NCBI GenBank assembly: GCA_028290305.1
Contig: JAQGKC010000146.1
Coordinates: forward strand, 34,586 to 98,585
Length of the DNA: 64,000 bases
DNA from: Bradyrhizobium sp.
GTDB lineage: Bacteria > Pseudomonadota > Alphaproteobacteria > Rhizobiales > Xanthobacteraceae
Direction: 5' to 3'
The translations under genes and the position numbers were made by a program. Below the pieces are notes generated by a model. It had not been told where the DNA came from. It saw nothing but the letters and a program-made list of their open reading frames with translations, and did no database searches. Positions 46,523 through 54,773 of the stretch are shown here, one piece after another; within the stretch, counting starts at the first letter, position 1; each line of letters opens with the position of its first letter.

Positions 46523-47551
46523 TCAGCCTGCTGCTTTCATCCGGTAATGGCTGACGCCCCATTCGCTGCCGTCGTCGTAGCCGAACAGCCCTGCGATGGC
46601 GAGGAAGAACCAGCGCCAGCGCCGCATCCACAACGCGGTGTCGCTGCCGTACACCGTGCGAAGAATGCTTTCGATCTCGTCACGGTGAGAGTCAAAATTG
46701 CCGAGCCAGTCGAGCGAGGTGCGCTGATAATGCGTGCCGCTCCAGCGCCACTCCTTCTCGACCTCGAACAGATCGGCATATTGCCGGATCAGATGATGGC
46801 TCGGCATCACGCCGCCGGTGAAAAAATGCTGGGGGACCCAGTCTTCCCCGTCAGTGCGATCGAACAGATAGGCGCCGGAGCGATGGGTGAAGATATGCAT
46901 GAAGAAGCGGCCGTCCGGCGCAAGCCACGACCTCACCCGCGACATCAATTCACGCCAGTTCATCATGTGCTCGAACACTTCAACCGACACGATGCGGTCG
47001 AACCGGCGCTCCGGGTCGAACACGTTCATGTCTTGCGTGACCACGCGAAGATTTTTCAAACCGCGCGCCACGGCCTCGCGCTCGATATATTCGCACTGCG
47101 ACCGCGAATTCGACACCGCGGTGATTTCGGATTTCGGAAATTGCCGCGCCATCCACAGCGACAGCGAACCCCAGCCGCAGCCAAGTTCGAGGATCGATTG
47201 CCCGTCAGCGAGACCGGCGTGCTCGACGGTCTGGCGCAGCGCTTCTTCCTCGGCCTCCCGCAGCGTCGACGCCGGCTCCTTATAGAAACACGACGAGTAT
47301 TTTCGGTTCGGGCCGAGCACGTGAGCAAAGAAGGCCGCCGGCACCTCGACATGCCGGGCATTGGCCTCGCCGCTGCATTCGGCAACGGCGCGTGCCGCCA
47401 TTTCGCCGGCGAACGAGGCGTCGCTTTCCGCGTTACCGCTGGCCAGCCGGGTCGCGGTGCGCGAGCACAGCCGCTGGACGGCGGCGCGAATGATGACGTC
47501 CGGCAGCGGCACCCGCTCCGCAGTGCCGATAATCCTGGATACGAAGCTCAT
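46523..47551 (-). CDS. Cyclopropane-fatty-acyl-phospholipid synthase-like methyltransferase
   Basis: A 342-residue SAM methyltransferase of the CFA/mycolic acid synthase group: SAM site ILELGCGWGSLSLWMA (about residues 125-140), SVEVFEHMMNWRELM, and SCFYKEPASTLREAEEEAL before the SAM domain. It methylates unsaturated acyl chains of phospholipids or a related substrate. ATG 47551 overlaps the stop of the truncated DUF1295 gene by four bases (ATGA), keeping the usual gene pair but with a shortened partner. Confidence 0.92.
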   Translation of the reverse strand: MSFVSRIIGTAERVPLPDVIIRAAVQRLCSRTATRLASGNAESDASFAGEMAARAVAECSGEANARHVEVPAAFFAHVLGPNRKYSSCFYKEPASTLREAEEEALRQTVEHAGLADGQSILELGCGWGSLSLWMARQFPKSEITAVSNSRSQCEYIEREAVARGLKNLRVVTQDMNVFDPERRFDRIVSVEVFEHMMNWRELMSRVRSWLAPDGRFFMHIFTHRSGAYLFDRTDGEDWVPQHFFTGGVMPSHHLIRQYADLFEVEKEWRWSGTHYQRTSLDWLGNFDSHRDEIESILRTVYGSDTALWMRRWRWFFLAIAGLFGYDDGSEWGVSHYRMKAAG

Positions 47552-47808
47552 GTGACCACTCCCTCTTGCGGTGGCAGCGGAAAGAACATGCTGGTGGGCG
47601 ACTGATAGTCGCGATGGCGCGCGCCCGGCGCGACATCCGCAACCGGCCACAATGCGCCGCCGGCGCCGACCGGCCCGCGCGAGAACGTCCGGATGGTGTC
47701 GACCCGACCGGAATTGCCAGTGCGCTGCTGCGCCATCCATGCACCAGCCATCAGGGCCAACAGGCACAGCGCGATCGCAGCAAGGGCCTCGGAATACAAA
47801 ACGATCAT
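47548..47808 (-). pseudogene. DUF1295 gene with internal in-frame deletion
   Basis: An 86-residue frame. Residues 1-65 (ALCLLALMAGAWMAQQRTGNSG, VDTIRTFSRGPVGAGGALWP) look like the start of a DUF1295 steroid-reductase-like membrane protein, and residues 69-82 (YQSPTSMFFPLPP) look like its extreme C-terminus. Normal DUF1295 proteins are about 250-260 residues, so roughly 170 internal residues appear to be missing in frame. The stop still overlaps the methyltransferase start. It may be a pseudogene that maintains coupling, or a residual membrane peptide. Confidence 0.6.
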
Positions 47809-48012
47809 GCAAAAGCCCGTTAATCGCGGGGGGATGTCAAAGATTTATGAAATACACTGCTAGTCTAAGCCCGGTTTTACGCCGAAGTTCCCTGTTCCTG
47901 TCCCCAAGGAGACGCAACTGGCCTTTTCTCCCGGCACCGCTGTGCCATATTGGTGCCGGAAACTGCTCCCCTCGCAAAAGCCGCTCCCCTCGCAACAGGT
48001 AACAATCAGCCG

Positions 48013-49011
48013 ATGCAGTCAGGCCCCTCTTCCCGCTCCGCGATGGAAATCGAACTGAGCAAGCTGTCCTCGCCACGGATTTTCCTGGTTCGGATGCTGG
48101 TGTTCCTGGTGCTGTGCGGGCTGGTGATGGTGGTGCTCTACAAGCAGATCGTGCTGGCGTTCTTCGCCAATCCCGGCCTGAACGCGCTGATCGGCGCGGT
48201 GCTGGCGATCGGCATCATCCTGTCGTTTCGCCAGGTGATCCGGCTCTATCCCGAGGTCGCCTGGGTTAACAACTTCCGCATCGCCGATCCCGGCCTCGCG
48301 ATCGACCGGCGCCCCACTTTGCTGGCGCCGATGGCGGCGATCCTCGGCGGCGAGCGCAGCGGCCGAATGACGATCTCGCAACAGACCATGCGGCATCTGC
48401 TGGATTCCATCGCCACCCGGCTCGATGAGGCCCGCGACATTTCCCGCTACATGACAGGCCTTCTGGTGTTCCTCGGGCTGCTCGGCACCTTCTGGGGCTT
48501 GATCGAAACCGTAGGTTCGGTCGGCAAGGTGATCGACGGCCTGAAGGTCGGCGGCGATGCCGGCGCCTTGTTCGATACGCTGAAAGAAGGCCTCGCCGCG
48601 CCGCTCGGCGGCATGGGCATTTCGTTTTCGTCGTCGCTGTTCGGACTCGCCGGCTCGCTGATTCTCGGCTTTCTCGATTTGCAGTCGAGCCAGGCGCAGA
48701 ACCGGTTTTATACCGACCTTGAAGACTGGCTCGCTTCCACGGTGCGCGAATATTCCGGCGAGACCGCCGCCGGCGCCAGCGGCGACCTGCAGAACGCCAT
48801 CGAACGGCTGCGTTCGACCATGGAGGAAGGCGGCAATAACCGCGGCACCACGTCGGCGATGGCCAATCTTGCCGAGGCCATTCAGGGTCTGGTCGCGCAC
48901 ATGCGGACCGAACAGCAGATGATCCGCGAATGGGCCGATGGCCAGGGCGAACAGAACCGCGAGATCAAGAAATTGCTCGAGCGGATCGCGCGTCAACCTG
49001 AGAAGAATTAG
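48013..49011 (+). CDS. MotA/TolQ/ExbB-like inner-membrane protein
   Basis: A 332-residue protein with two N-terminal helices (about residues 25-45 and 50-70), a long cytoplasmic part, two further helices near FLGLLGTFWGLIETVGSV (about 155-172) and GMGISFSSSLFGLAGSLILGFLDL (about 202-225), and a C-terminal coiled coil. The GLLGTFWGL-like helix matches the MotA/TolQ family. It is followed by an OmpA/MotB-like protein, so the pair probably forms a proton-driven stator of unknown target. ATG 48013 is chosen; a TTG at 47950 is possible. Confidence 0.88.
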   Translation: MQSGPSSRSAMEIELSKLSSPRIFLVRMLVFLVLCGLVMVVLYKQIVLAFFANPGLNALIGAVLAIGIILSFRQVIRLYPEVAWVNNFRIADPGLAIDRRPTLLAPMAAILGGERSGRMTISQQTMRHLLDSIATRLDEARDISRYMTGLLVFLGLLGTFWGLIETVGSVGKVIDGLKVGGDAGALFDTLKEGLAAPLGGMGISFSSSLFGLAGSLILGFLDLQSSQAQNRFYTDLEDWLASTVREYSGETAAGASGDLQNAIERLRSTMEEGGNNRGTTSAMANLAEAIQGLVAHMRTEQQMIREWADGQGEQNREIKKLLERIARQPEKN

Positions 49012-49051
49012 AATTTGCTTATGAGTTTGGAAGTGGTGCGGCGAATTTGGT

Positions 49052-49227
49052 CTTACCTCTCCTATTGGGAGAGGTAAGATCGCCCTTGCGATCCGGGTGA
49101 GGGGTTACGGCCTATCGATAGACCGTAACCCCCTCACCCCAACCCTCTCCCAATCGAAGTCGGATATATCCGACTTCGACAATTATAATGCCCAACTCGG
49201 GTAAACCGAGTTGGGTGGGAGAGGGAG
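49052..49227. repeat. Composite CCTCTCC-type palindromic repeat with nested hairpins
   Basis: A CTTACCTCTCC hairpin, then a GGTTACGG/CCGTAACC pair with GGTGAGGGG/CCCCTCACC, a 24-bp perfect palindrome centred at 49166/49167 (arms CGAAGTCGGATA), and a 10-bp stem CCCAACTCGG/CCGAGTTGGG (49191-49215), ending GGGAGAGGGAGC. The two small palindromes look inserted into the basic repeat. Confidence 0.75.
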
Positions 49228-49272
49228 CGCGGTCCCGATGCCGCAATGCTTTAGTTTGGATGGAGAGACCAC

Positions 49273-50301
49273 ATGGCCCTTGCCCGCGCTCGCCGCAACG
49301 AATCCGGATTCAATTACTGGCCGGGCTTTGTCGACGCGCTGTCGACGCTGGTGCTCTCGATCGTGTTTCTGCTCTCGGTGTTCCTGGTGGTGCAGTTCTT
49401 CCTGTCGCAGGAGGTCACCGGCAAGGACAAGGCGCTGGAACAGCTCAACGCCAGGATCGCGCAGTTGAACGATCTGTTGTCGCTGGAAAAACTCGGCAAA
49501 CTCAATCTCGACGACCAGGTCTCGCAACTCAAGGCCGGATTGGCGTCAGCCGAGGGAGAGCGTGACCGGATCAAGGGCCTCTATGAAGGCCTCGCCGGCG
49601 CGGGCAGCGACGCCGCCGGCCGCGCCACCGAACTCAACAAGGCGCTGGATTCCGAAAAGCAGGTTTCGTCGCGCGCGCTGGCGCAGATCGAGGTGCTGAA
49701 CCAGCAGATCAGCGCCCTGCGCCGGCAGCTCGCGGCGCTTGAAGAAGCGCTCGATGCCTCGGAGAAACGCGACAAGGAATCGCAGGGGCGGATCGCCGAT
49801 CTCGGCCAGCGGCTGAACGTCGCTTTGGCGCAGCGGGTGCAGGAATTGTCGCGCTACCGTTCGGAATTCTTCGGCCGGCTTCGCACCATTCTCGGCAACC
49901 GGCCGGATATCCGGATCGTCGGCGACCGCTTCGTGTTCCAGTCTGAAGTGTTCTTCGACACCGGACAGGCGCAATTGCTGCCCGAAGGGCGCACCGAACT
50001 CGACAAGCTGGCGACCGCGCTGATCGATCTCGACAAACAAATTCCGGGCGAAATCGCCTGGGTGCTGCGGGTCGATGGCCATACCGATGTGAGGCCGATC
50101 AACAGCCCGCTGTTCAAGTCGAACTGGGAATTGTCGTCGGCGCGCGCAATCTCTGTGGTGCAGTATCTGGTCTCGCTCGGCGTGCCGGCGCAGCGGCTGG
50201 TCGCGGCAGGCTTTGCGGAATTCCAGCCGCTTGATACGGCGCAAACCGAAGACGCCTACAAGCGCAACCGCCGCATCGAGCTGAAGCTGACGGAACGCTG
50301 A
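49273..50301 (+). CDS. OmpA/MotB-like peptidoglycan-binding stator protein
   Basis: A 342-residue protein with one N-terminal helix (about residues 20-42) containing an Asp (GFVDALSTL) in the position of the proton-carrying Asp of MotB/TolR, a long coiled coil (about 50-200), and a C-terminal OmpA domain (about 220-342) with RVDGHTDVRPINSP, NWELSSARAISVVQYLVS and RNRRIELKL. It pairs with the MotA/ExbB-like gene 260 bases upstream. Role unknown; not near flagellar genes. Confidence 0.88.
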   Translation: MALARARRNESGFNYWPGFVDALSTLVLSIVFLLSVFLVVQFFLSQEVTGKDKALEQLNARIAQLNDLLSLEKLGKLNLDDQVSQLKAGLASAEGERDRIKGLYEGLAGAGSDAAGRATELNKALDSEKQVSSRALAQIEVLNQQISALRRQLAALEEALDASEKRDKESQGRIADLGQRLNVALAQRVQELSRYRSEFFGRLRTILGNRPDIRIVGDRFVFQSEVFFDTGQAQLLPEGRTELDKLATALIDLDKQIPGEIAWVLRVDGHTDVRPINSPLFKSNWELSSARAISVVQYLVSLGVPAQRLVAAGFAEFQPLDTAQTEDAYKRNRRIELKLTER

Positions 50302-50332
50302 GTGGCCGATTTGCTAAATAATCTCCAACATC

Positions 50333-50420
50333 GTCATGGCCGGGCTTGTCCCGGCCGTCCATGTCTTGCCGCGTCATTGGAAAGAAAGACGTGGATGCCC
50401 GCGACGAGCGCGGGCATGAC
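50333..50420. repeat. GTCATGGCCGGG palindromic repeat
   Basis: Left end GTCATGGCCGGGCTTGTC and right end CGCGGGCATGAC. Closely similar to 31874-31960. It abuts the GNAT start at 50430. Confidence 0.8.
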
Positions 50421-50429
50421 GGTCTAGCC

Positions 50430-50888
50430 TTGAGCACTTCCTTTCACTTGCGCCCCTATCGCGCCGAGGACGAAGAAGCCGCGATCGCGCTGTGGCTTGA
50501 AACGTGGCAGCAGGCCTATCCCTCGATCGATTTCGCCGCGCGCGTGACGTGGTGGCGCGAGCGTTGGCGCAACGAATTGGTGCCGAATGCCAACATCGTG
50601 GTGGCCGAACAGACCGATACGCTGATCGGGTTCGTGACCATCGATCTCAAGGGCTATCTCGATCAGTTGGTCGTCGCACCCGATCACTGGGGTTCGGAAC
50701 TCGCCACCACGCTGGTCGATGAGGCGAAGCGGCTTTCACCTGATCACATCACGCTGTTGGTCAACACCGACAACATCAGAGCCATCCGCTTCTACGAGCG
50801 CAACGGTTTTGCCCATGCCGGCGGCGACGTGAATCCGACATCGGGCCGGCCGGTGCTGCGGATGGAGTGGAGCCGTGAGTGTTGTTGA
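50430..50888 (+). CDS. GNAT family N-acetyltransferase
   Basis: A 152-residue GNAT: FHLRPYRAEDEEAAIALWL, GFVTIDLKGYLDQLVVAPDHWGSELATTLVDEAK (acetyl-CoA loop) and NIRAIRFYERNGF. TTG 50430 is chosen because upstream ATGs (50346) fall in a palindromic repeat. Substrate unknown. Confidence 0.8.
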   Translation: MSTSFHLRPYRAEDEEAAIALWLETWQQAYPSIDFAARVTWWRERWRNELVPNANIVVAEQTDTLIGFVTIDLKGYLDQLVVAPDHWGSELATTLVDEAKRLSPDHITLLVNTDNIRAIRFYERNGFAHAGGDVNPTSGRPVLRMEWSRECC

Positions 50889-50908
50889 CGGGCGCATCCT
50901 CACGTCCC

Positions 50909-50993
50909 GCCGTCATCCAGTAATCGCCGACGTTCGAGATAAGACGAGGCACCCTGGAATACTGGATCACCCGCTTTCGCAGGTGATGACGGC
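50909..50993. repeat. GCCGTCATCCAGTA palindromic repeat
   Basis: Left GCCGTCATCCAGTA, right TACTGGATCACCCGC and GTGATGACGGC. Convergent gap between GNAT and ABC exporter genes. Related to 60731-60830 and 62801-62899. Confidence 0.75.
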
Positions 50994-51032
50994 TTCTACG
51001 CCGAACGGCTGTACGCCGTAACCGGCAAGCTC

Positions 51033-52886
51033 TCAAATCCCCTCGAACTGCAGCCGTGCCAATCGCGCATAAAGCCCGTTGGCGGCAACCAGCGAGGCGT
51101 GGGTGCCCTGTTCGACGATGCGGCCCCGATCCATCACCATGATCCGGTCGCACGACAATACGGTGGCGAGGCGATGCGCGATCACCAGCGTGGTGCGATG
51201 ACGCATCAATTCCTCCAGCGCGGTCTGTACCAGCGTCTCGGATTCCGCATCGAGCGCGGAGGTGGCTTCGTCGAGCAGCAGCAACGGCGCGTCGCGAAGG
51301 ATGGCGCGCGCGATCGCGATGCGCTGGCGCTGGCCGCCCGACAACGTGACACCGCGCTCGCCAAGCTGCGCGTCGAATCCGCCAGGCAGGCGGCGGATGA
51401 ATTCGGTGGCGTGGGCAAGATCCGAGGCGCGTTCGACCTCGGCATCGGTTGCGTCGGGCCGGCCGAAACGGATGTTCTCGCGCGCGCTCGCGGCGAAAGC
51501 CACGGAGTCCTGCGGCACCAACGCGATGCGCGAGCGCACCTCGTGCGGATCGGCCGATTTGATCGGAACGCCGTCGAGCGAGATTGTGCCGGATGCGGGA
51601 TCGTAGAACCGCAGCAGCAAATGAAACAGCGTGCTCTTGCCCGCGCCTGACGGGCCGACGATCGCGACCTTCTCGCCGGCGCGGACCGACAGCGAAACGC
51701 CATCGACCGCGAGCGCGTCCGGCCGCGTCGGATAGGCGAAGCAGACGTTCTCGAAGTTGACGTCGCCACGTGCCGGCACCGGCAACGCGCGCGGCGATGC
51801 CGGCGCCGTTATGGCCGACTTGACGCGAAGAATTTCGAACAATCGCTCCGACGCGCCGGAGGCGGCCGAAACCTCGCCCCAGACCTCGCTGAGCTGGCCA
51901 AGCCCGGCCGCGGCGAAAGCCGCATAGAGGATGAACTGGCCGAGCCGGCCTGGGGTGATGGAGCCGGTCAGCACATCGTGCGATCCGACCCACAGGATCG
52001 CCACGACGCTGGTAAAGACGATGAAGATGATGATCGCGGTCAGAACCGCACGCGCCCGGGTCGAACTGCGCGCCGCTTCATAGGCCTGTTCGACTTCACC
52101 GCCGAAGCGCGCATTGGCCAGCCGCTCACTGGTATAAGCCTGTACGGTTCGGATGGCGCCGACCAGCTCGGAAGCATAGGCGGTGGCTTCCGCCAGCGTA
52201 TCCTGGGCGTTGCGCGACAACCGTCGCACCCAGCGGCCGAACGCCACCAGCGGAATCACGATCACCGGAATTGCCAGCAGCACGAAGCCCGAAAGCCGTG
52301 GGCTGGTGATCACCATCATCGCGGCAGCGCCGACGAACAGCATGAAATTGCGCAGCGCGATCGACACCGATGCGCCGGCCGCGGATTTGATCTGGGTGGT
52401 GTCGGCGGTGAGCCGCGAGATCAGTTCGCCGCTGCGCGCGGAATCGAAGAAGGCCGGCGACAGCGAAATCAGGTGAGCGAACACATCGCGGCGCAGATCG
52501 GCGACGATGCGCTCGCCGATGGTCATCACCAGATAGAACCGCGACGCACTGGCGGCCGCAAGCACCGCGACCACCGCGATCATCACGCTGAAATAGCTGT
52601 TGATCATGGCGATGCCTTTGGGGGTGAACCCGAAATCGATCATCCGCCGCACCGCGACCGGCACCACCAGCGTCGTAATCGCGGCAACCGTCAGCGAGAT
52701 CAACGCCAGAATCGCGCGCCAGCGATAACGCGCCACATAGGGCGCCAGCGCCAACAGCGGACGAAGCCGCGCGCTGCTCCTGGCCGGCGATTGCGTCAGT
52801 GCAACGTCGATGGCCGCTGCCGGCGCCGGATCGGGCAACGGCGGCGTTTCGCCACTCCGGTCGTCAAGTCGTTCCACTGCGCTCAT
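51033..52886 (-). CDS. ABC-type exporter (fused membrane and ATPase domains)
   Basis: A 617-residue half-transporter: six-helix membrane domain (about residues 50-340) and an ATPase domain with Walker A VGPSGAGKSTLFHLL (about 400-415), signature LSGGQRQRIAIA, Walker B LLLLDEATSALD and H-loop IAHRLATV. It resembles the MsbA/lipid and multidrug exporter group; the substrate is not known. ATG 52886 is preferred to ATG 52958. The 72 upstream codons are not conserved-looking. Confidence 0.93.
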   Translation of the reverse strand: MSAVERLDDRSGETPPLPDPAPAAAIDVALTQSPARSSARLRPLLALAPYVARYRWRAILALISLTVAAITTLVVPVAVRRMIDFGFTPKGIAMINSYFSVMIAVVAVLAAASASRFYLVMTIGERIVADLRRDVFAHLISLSPAFFDSARSGELISRLTADTTQIKSAAGASVSIALRNFMLFVGAAAMMVITSPRLSGFVLLAIPVIVIPLVAFGRWVRRLSRNAQDTLAEATAYASELVGAIRTVQAYTSERLANARFGGEVEQAYEAARSSTRARAVLTAIIIFIVFTSVVAILWVGSHDVLTGSITPGRLGQFILYAAFAAAGLGQLSEVWGEVSAASGASERLFEILRVKSAITAPASPRALPVPARGDVNFENVCFAYPTRPDALAVDGVSLSVRAGEKVAIVGPSGAGKSTLFHLLLRFYDPASGTISLDGVPIKSADPHEVRSRIALVPQDSVAFAASARENIRFGRPDATDAEVERASDLAHATEFIRRLPGGFDAQLGERGVTLSGGQRQRIAIARAILRDAPLLLLDEATSALDAESETLVQTALEELMRHRTTLVIAHRLATVLSCDRIMVMDRGRIVEQGTHASLVAANGLYARLARLQFEGI

Positions 52887-53071
52887 GAGATCTGACCAAT
52901 CGCTTTGCCGTCCCCAGATAGGCCCCGCCGCCACCGCTGGCAAATCCTTAGAAGACACGAATCCGGGAAGATACTCGGCTTGTTTTGCCGGGCCTGCTGC
53001 GTTATAGAGCGACCCAAATCCGTCCCCACAGCCATCTCCGAGACAGGCGCCGGCGCGCCGAAGGATCTGCC

Positions 53072-53299
53072 ATGAAAGCCGAAATTCACCCGGAATATCA
53101 TATGATTACGGTCGTAATGACCGATGGCACCGAATACCAGACGCGCTCGACTTGGGGCAAGGCAGGCGACAAGCTGAACCTCGATATCGACTCCAAGTCG
53201 CATCCGGCCTGGACCGGCGGCACCCAGCAGATGCTCGATCGCGGCGGCCGCGTGTCGCGGTTCCAGAAGAAGTTTTCGGGTTTCCTCAAGAAGGATTGA
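53072..53299 (+). CDS. rpmE: Ribosomal protein bL31
   Basis: A 75-residue L31 protein ([28 protein letters not shown], then [26 protein letters not shown]). It lacks the CxxC zinc-binding Cys residues, so it is the zinc-independent form. AAGGA lies seven bases before the ATG. A strong terminator follows. Confidence 0.96.
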   Translation: MKAEIHPEYHMITVVMTDGTEYQTRSTWGKAGDKLNLDIDSKSHPAWTGGTQQMLDRGGRVSRFQKKFSGFLKKD

Positions 53300-53350
53300 G
53301 GCTTCCTGAGCCTCTTAGCTTCGTGAGCCTCTTAGTTGAGCCCAGATATC

Positions 53351-53383
53351 AAAACGCCCCTGCTTGGTCAGGGGCGTTTTTCG
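53351..53383 (+). terminator. Rho-independent terminator after rpmE
   Basis: AAAACGCCCCTG-CTTGGT-CAGGGGCGTTTT, a perfect 12-bp stem, followed by TTCG, making a strong U-run within the stem end. It lies 51 bases after the rpmE stop. The AAAA on the left would also serve the opposite strand. Confidence 0.9.
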
Positions 53384-53424
53384 TATCGAAGCCCGGGCTG
53401 CGCTTCGCGAGCGCCACGGCACCG

Positions 53425-54138
53425 CTAATGCGGTTTCAGCATGATCTGCACGCCAATCGCGACGAAAACTGCTGAACCGAGACCAATACTGATGCCGACG
53501 CCCTGTTCCAGCGGAAGGCCTGCGAAACAGGCCCCTGCGGCCAGCACGCCGGCCAATCCTGTCAACGCGCCTGCGAGCGCGACGGGCTTGCTCGCGATCG
53601 GCGCTGTCGACCGCATTTCACTCGTCAATGCGAGCACGGCGCCGGCTCCGAATGCCGTCGTTCCCAAAAGAAACAGCACGTCAAACAGACGCTTGAATCC
53701 CGCAAACGCGCCCGCACCATCCCGCATCGCGGCAACCGGGCCCAGCATATAGCCCACGATCGCATCGACGAAAGTAAAGACGACAATACTCAAAAGGATC
53801 GCGATCCAGCCGGCGACCGCAAGACCTCTTCCACGCCGGGCTAGTTCAAGCGCGACAAGAAGCGCACCCACCGCCATCACGATATCCGAAAAAATACCGA
53901 TAGTGCCGGCCCCAGACATGGTGCGCGCACCGGCGACAGCACCGGCCAGCGCCAGTGCTTGATCGAAGGGCTGCGTCGGCAGCGCCGCGGCAGGTGGTGA
54001 AAGCGCATAAAGCACGCTCGTTGCGGTGACGCCGAGGGATCCCAGCGCGACCGCGCCGCCGCCGGCGGTTAAATTCGAACCAACCTCCCCGTCGTCCATC
54101 GCCAAACCAAGATCAACTCTCGCCGGAACGTCAGTCAT
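53425..54138 (-). CDS. Hypothetical multi-pass membrane protein, likely HxlR target
   Basis: A 237-residue protein with about six hydrophobic segments (for example IGIFSDIVMAVGALLVALEL, LAVAGWIAILLSIVVFTFV, LFDVLFLLGTTAFGAGAVLAL, GVGISIGLGSAVFVAIGVQIML). I do not recognise its family. The ATG at 54138 is chosen; longer in-frame starts overlap the HxlR gene. It is divergent from that HxlR gene with an inverted repeat between them, so it is probably regulated by it. Confidence 0.7.
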   Translation of the reverse strand: MTDVPARVDLGLAMDDGEVGSNLTAGGGAVALGSLGVTATSVLYALSPPAAALPTQPFDQALALAGAVAGARTMSGAGTIGIFSDIVMAVGALLVALELARRGRGLAVAGWIAILLSIVVFTFVDAIVGYMLGPVAAMRDGAGAFAGFKRLFDVLFLLGTTAFGAGAVLALTSEMRSTAPIASKPVALAGALTGLAGVLAAGACFAGLPLEQGVGISIGLGSAVFVAIGVQIMLKPH

Positions 54139-54169
54139 TCCCAACTCCTGTTGCTCGGACGCAAATTTA

Positions 54170-54212
54170 GTTGCAGAGTGAAACCATACGACAAAAGGTT
54201 TCACTGTGCAAC
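54170..54212. promoter_or_regulatory. Predicted HxlR operator
   Basis: Arms GTTGCAGAGTGAAAC and GTTTCACTGTGCAAC (14 of 15 bases matching), spacer 13 nt, located between the divergent membrane protein gene and the HxlR gene, ending 2 bases before the HxlR start. Confidence 0.75.
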
Positions 54213-54213
54213 C

Positions 54214-54750
54214 ATGCCCGGCAAGACGGATCTTTCGGAACTGAACTGTTCGTTGGCGCGGACCCTGGAGGTTGTGGGGGACTGGTGGACGCTGCTGATT
54301 GTTCGCGACGTATTCCTCGGCATTCGCCGCTTCGGCGACTTCCAGAAGAGTCTCGGCATCGCAAAAAATATTCTCTCGGTGCGACTGGAGCGTCTCGCGG
54401 CGAACGGCATCCTTGAGCGGGGCGGGTCCGAGAGGCGTCCTGTCTATCAGCTCGCTGATAAAGGTCGCGCGCTGCTGCCGGCCATCGTCGCCCTGATGCA
54501 ATGGGGCGATAGATGGGCATCCGCAAGCAACCCGCCGGTCATTGTGACCGACGAGAAAGGGCGGCCGGTCGCATCAATCAAATTGAAGAGCGGTGGAAGC
54601 GATGTGACCGCACAGACCATCCGATTTCATCCGGGTCCAGGCGCGACGGCACGAACACGCGCTTTCTTCAATGAGCTGTCACTGTCGAGCAGCAAACCTG
54701 TCGCCCGGTCAAAGATTTCGCCGAAAAGAGCAGACAGATCGCGCGCTTGA
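54214..54750 (+). CDS. HxlR family transcriptional regulator
   Basis: A 178-residue winged-helix regulator: Cys near residue 11 (LSELNCSLARTLEVVGDWWTLLIVRDVFLGIRRFGDFQKSLGIAKNILSVRLERL) and a wing with RRPVYQLADKGRALLP. The C-terminal half (about 100-178) is longer than the minimal family and may bind a ligand. ATG 54214 fits the family N-terminus. The inverted repeat directly upstream suggests autoregulation. Confidence 0.9.
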   Translation: MPGKTDLSELNCSLARTLEVVGDWWTLLIVRDVFLGIRRFGDFQKSLGIAKNILSVRLERLAANGILERGGSERRPVYQLADKGRALLPAIVALMQWGDRWASASNPPVIVTDEKGRPVASIKLKSGGSDVTAQTIRFHPGPGATARTRAFFNELSLSSSKPVARSKISPKRADRSRA

Positions 54751-54773
54751 GCCGATCCCCGCCTCAGCCGCCT

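Noticed and set aside
46523..47812. 429-residue extended form of the methyltransferase
   Set aside because: The first 87 codons overlap the DUF1295 remnant in another frame and have the composition of a shadow; the ATG at 47551 fits the family.
48013..50301. Possible ZorA/ZorB anti-phage pair
   Set aside because: There is no ZorC, ZorD or ZorE next to the pair, and the MotA-like protein (332 aa) lacks the long ZorA tail. It is better described as a housekeeping stator-like pair.
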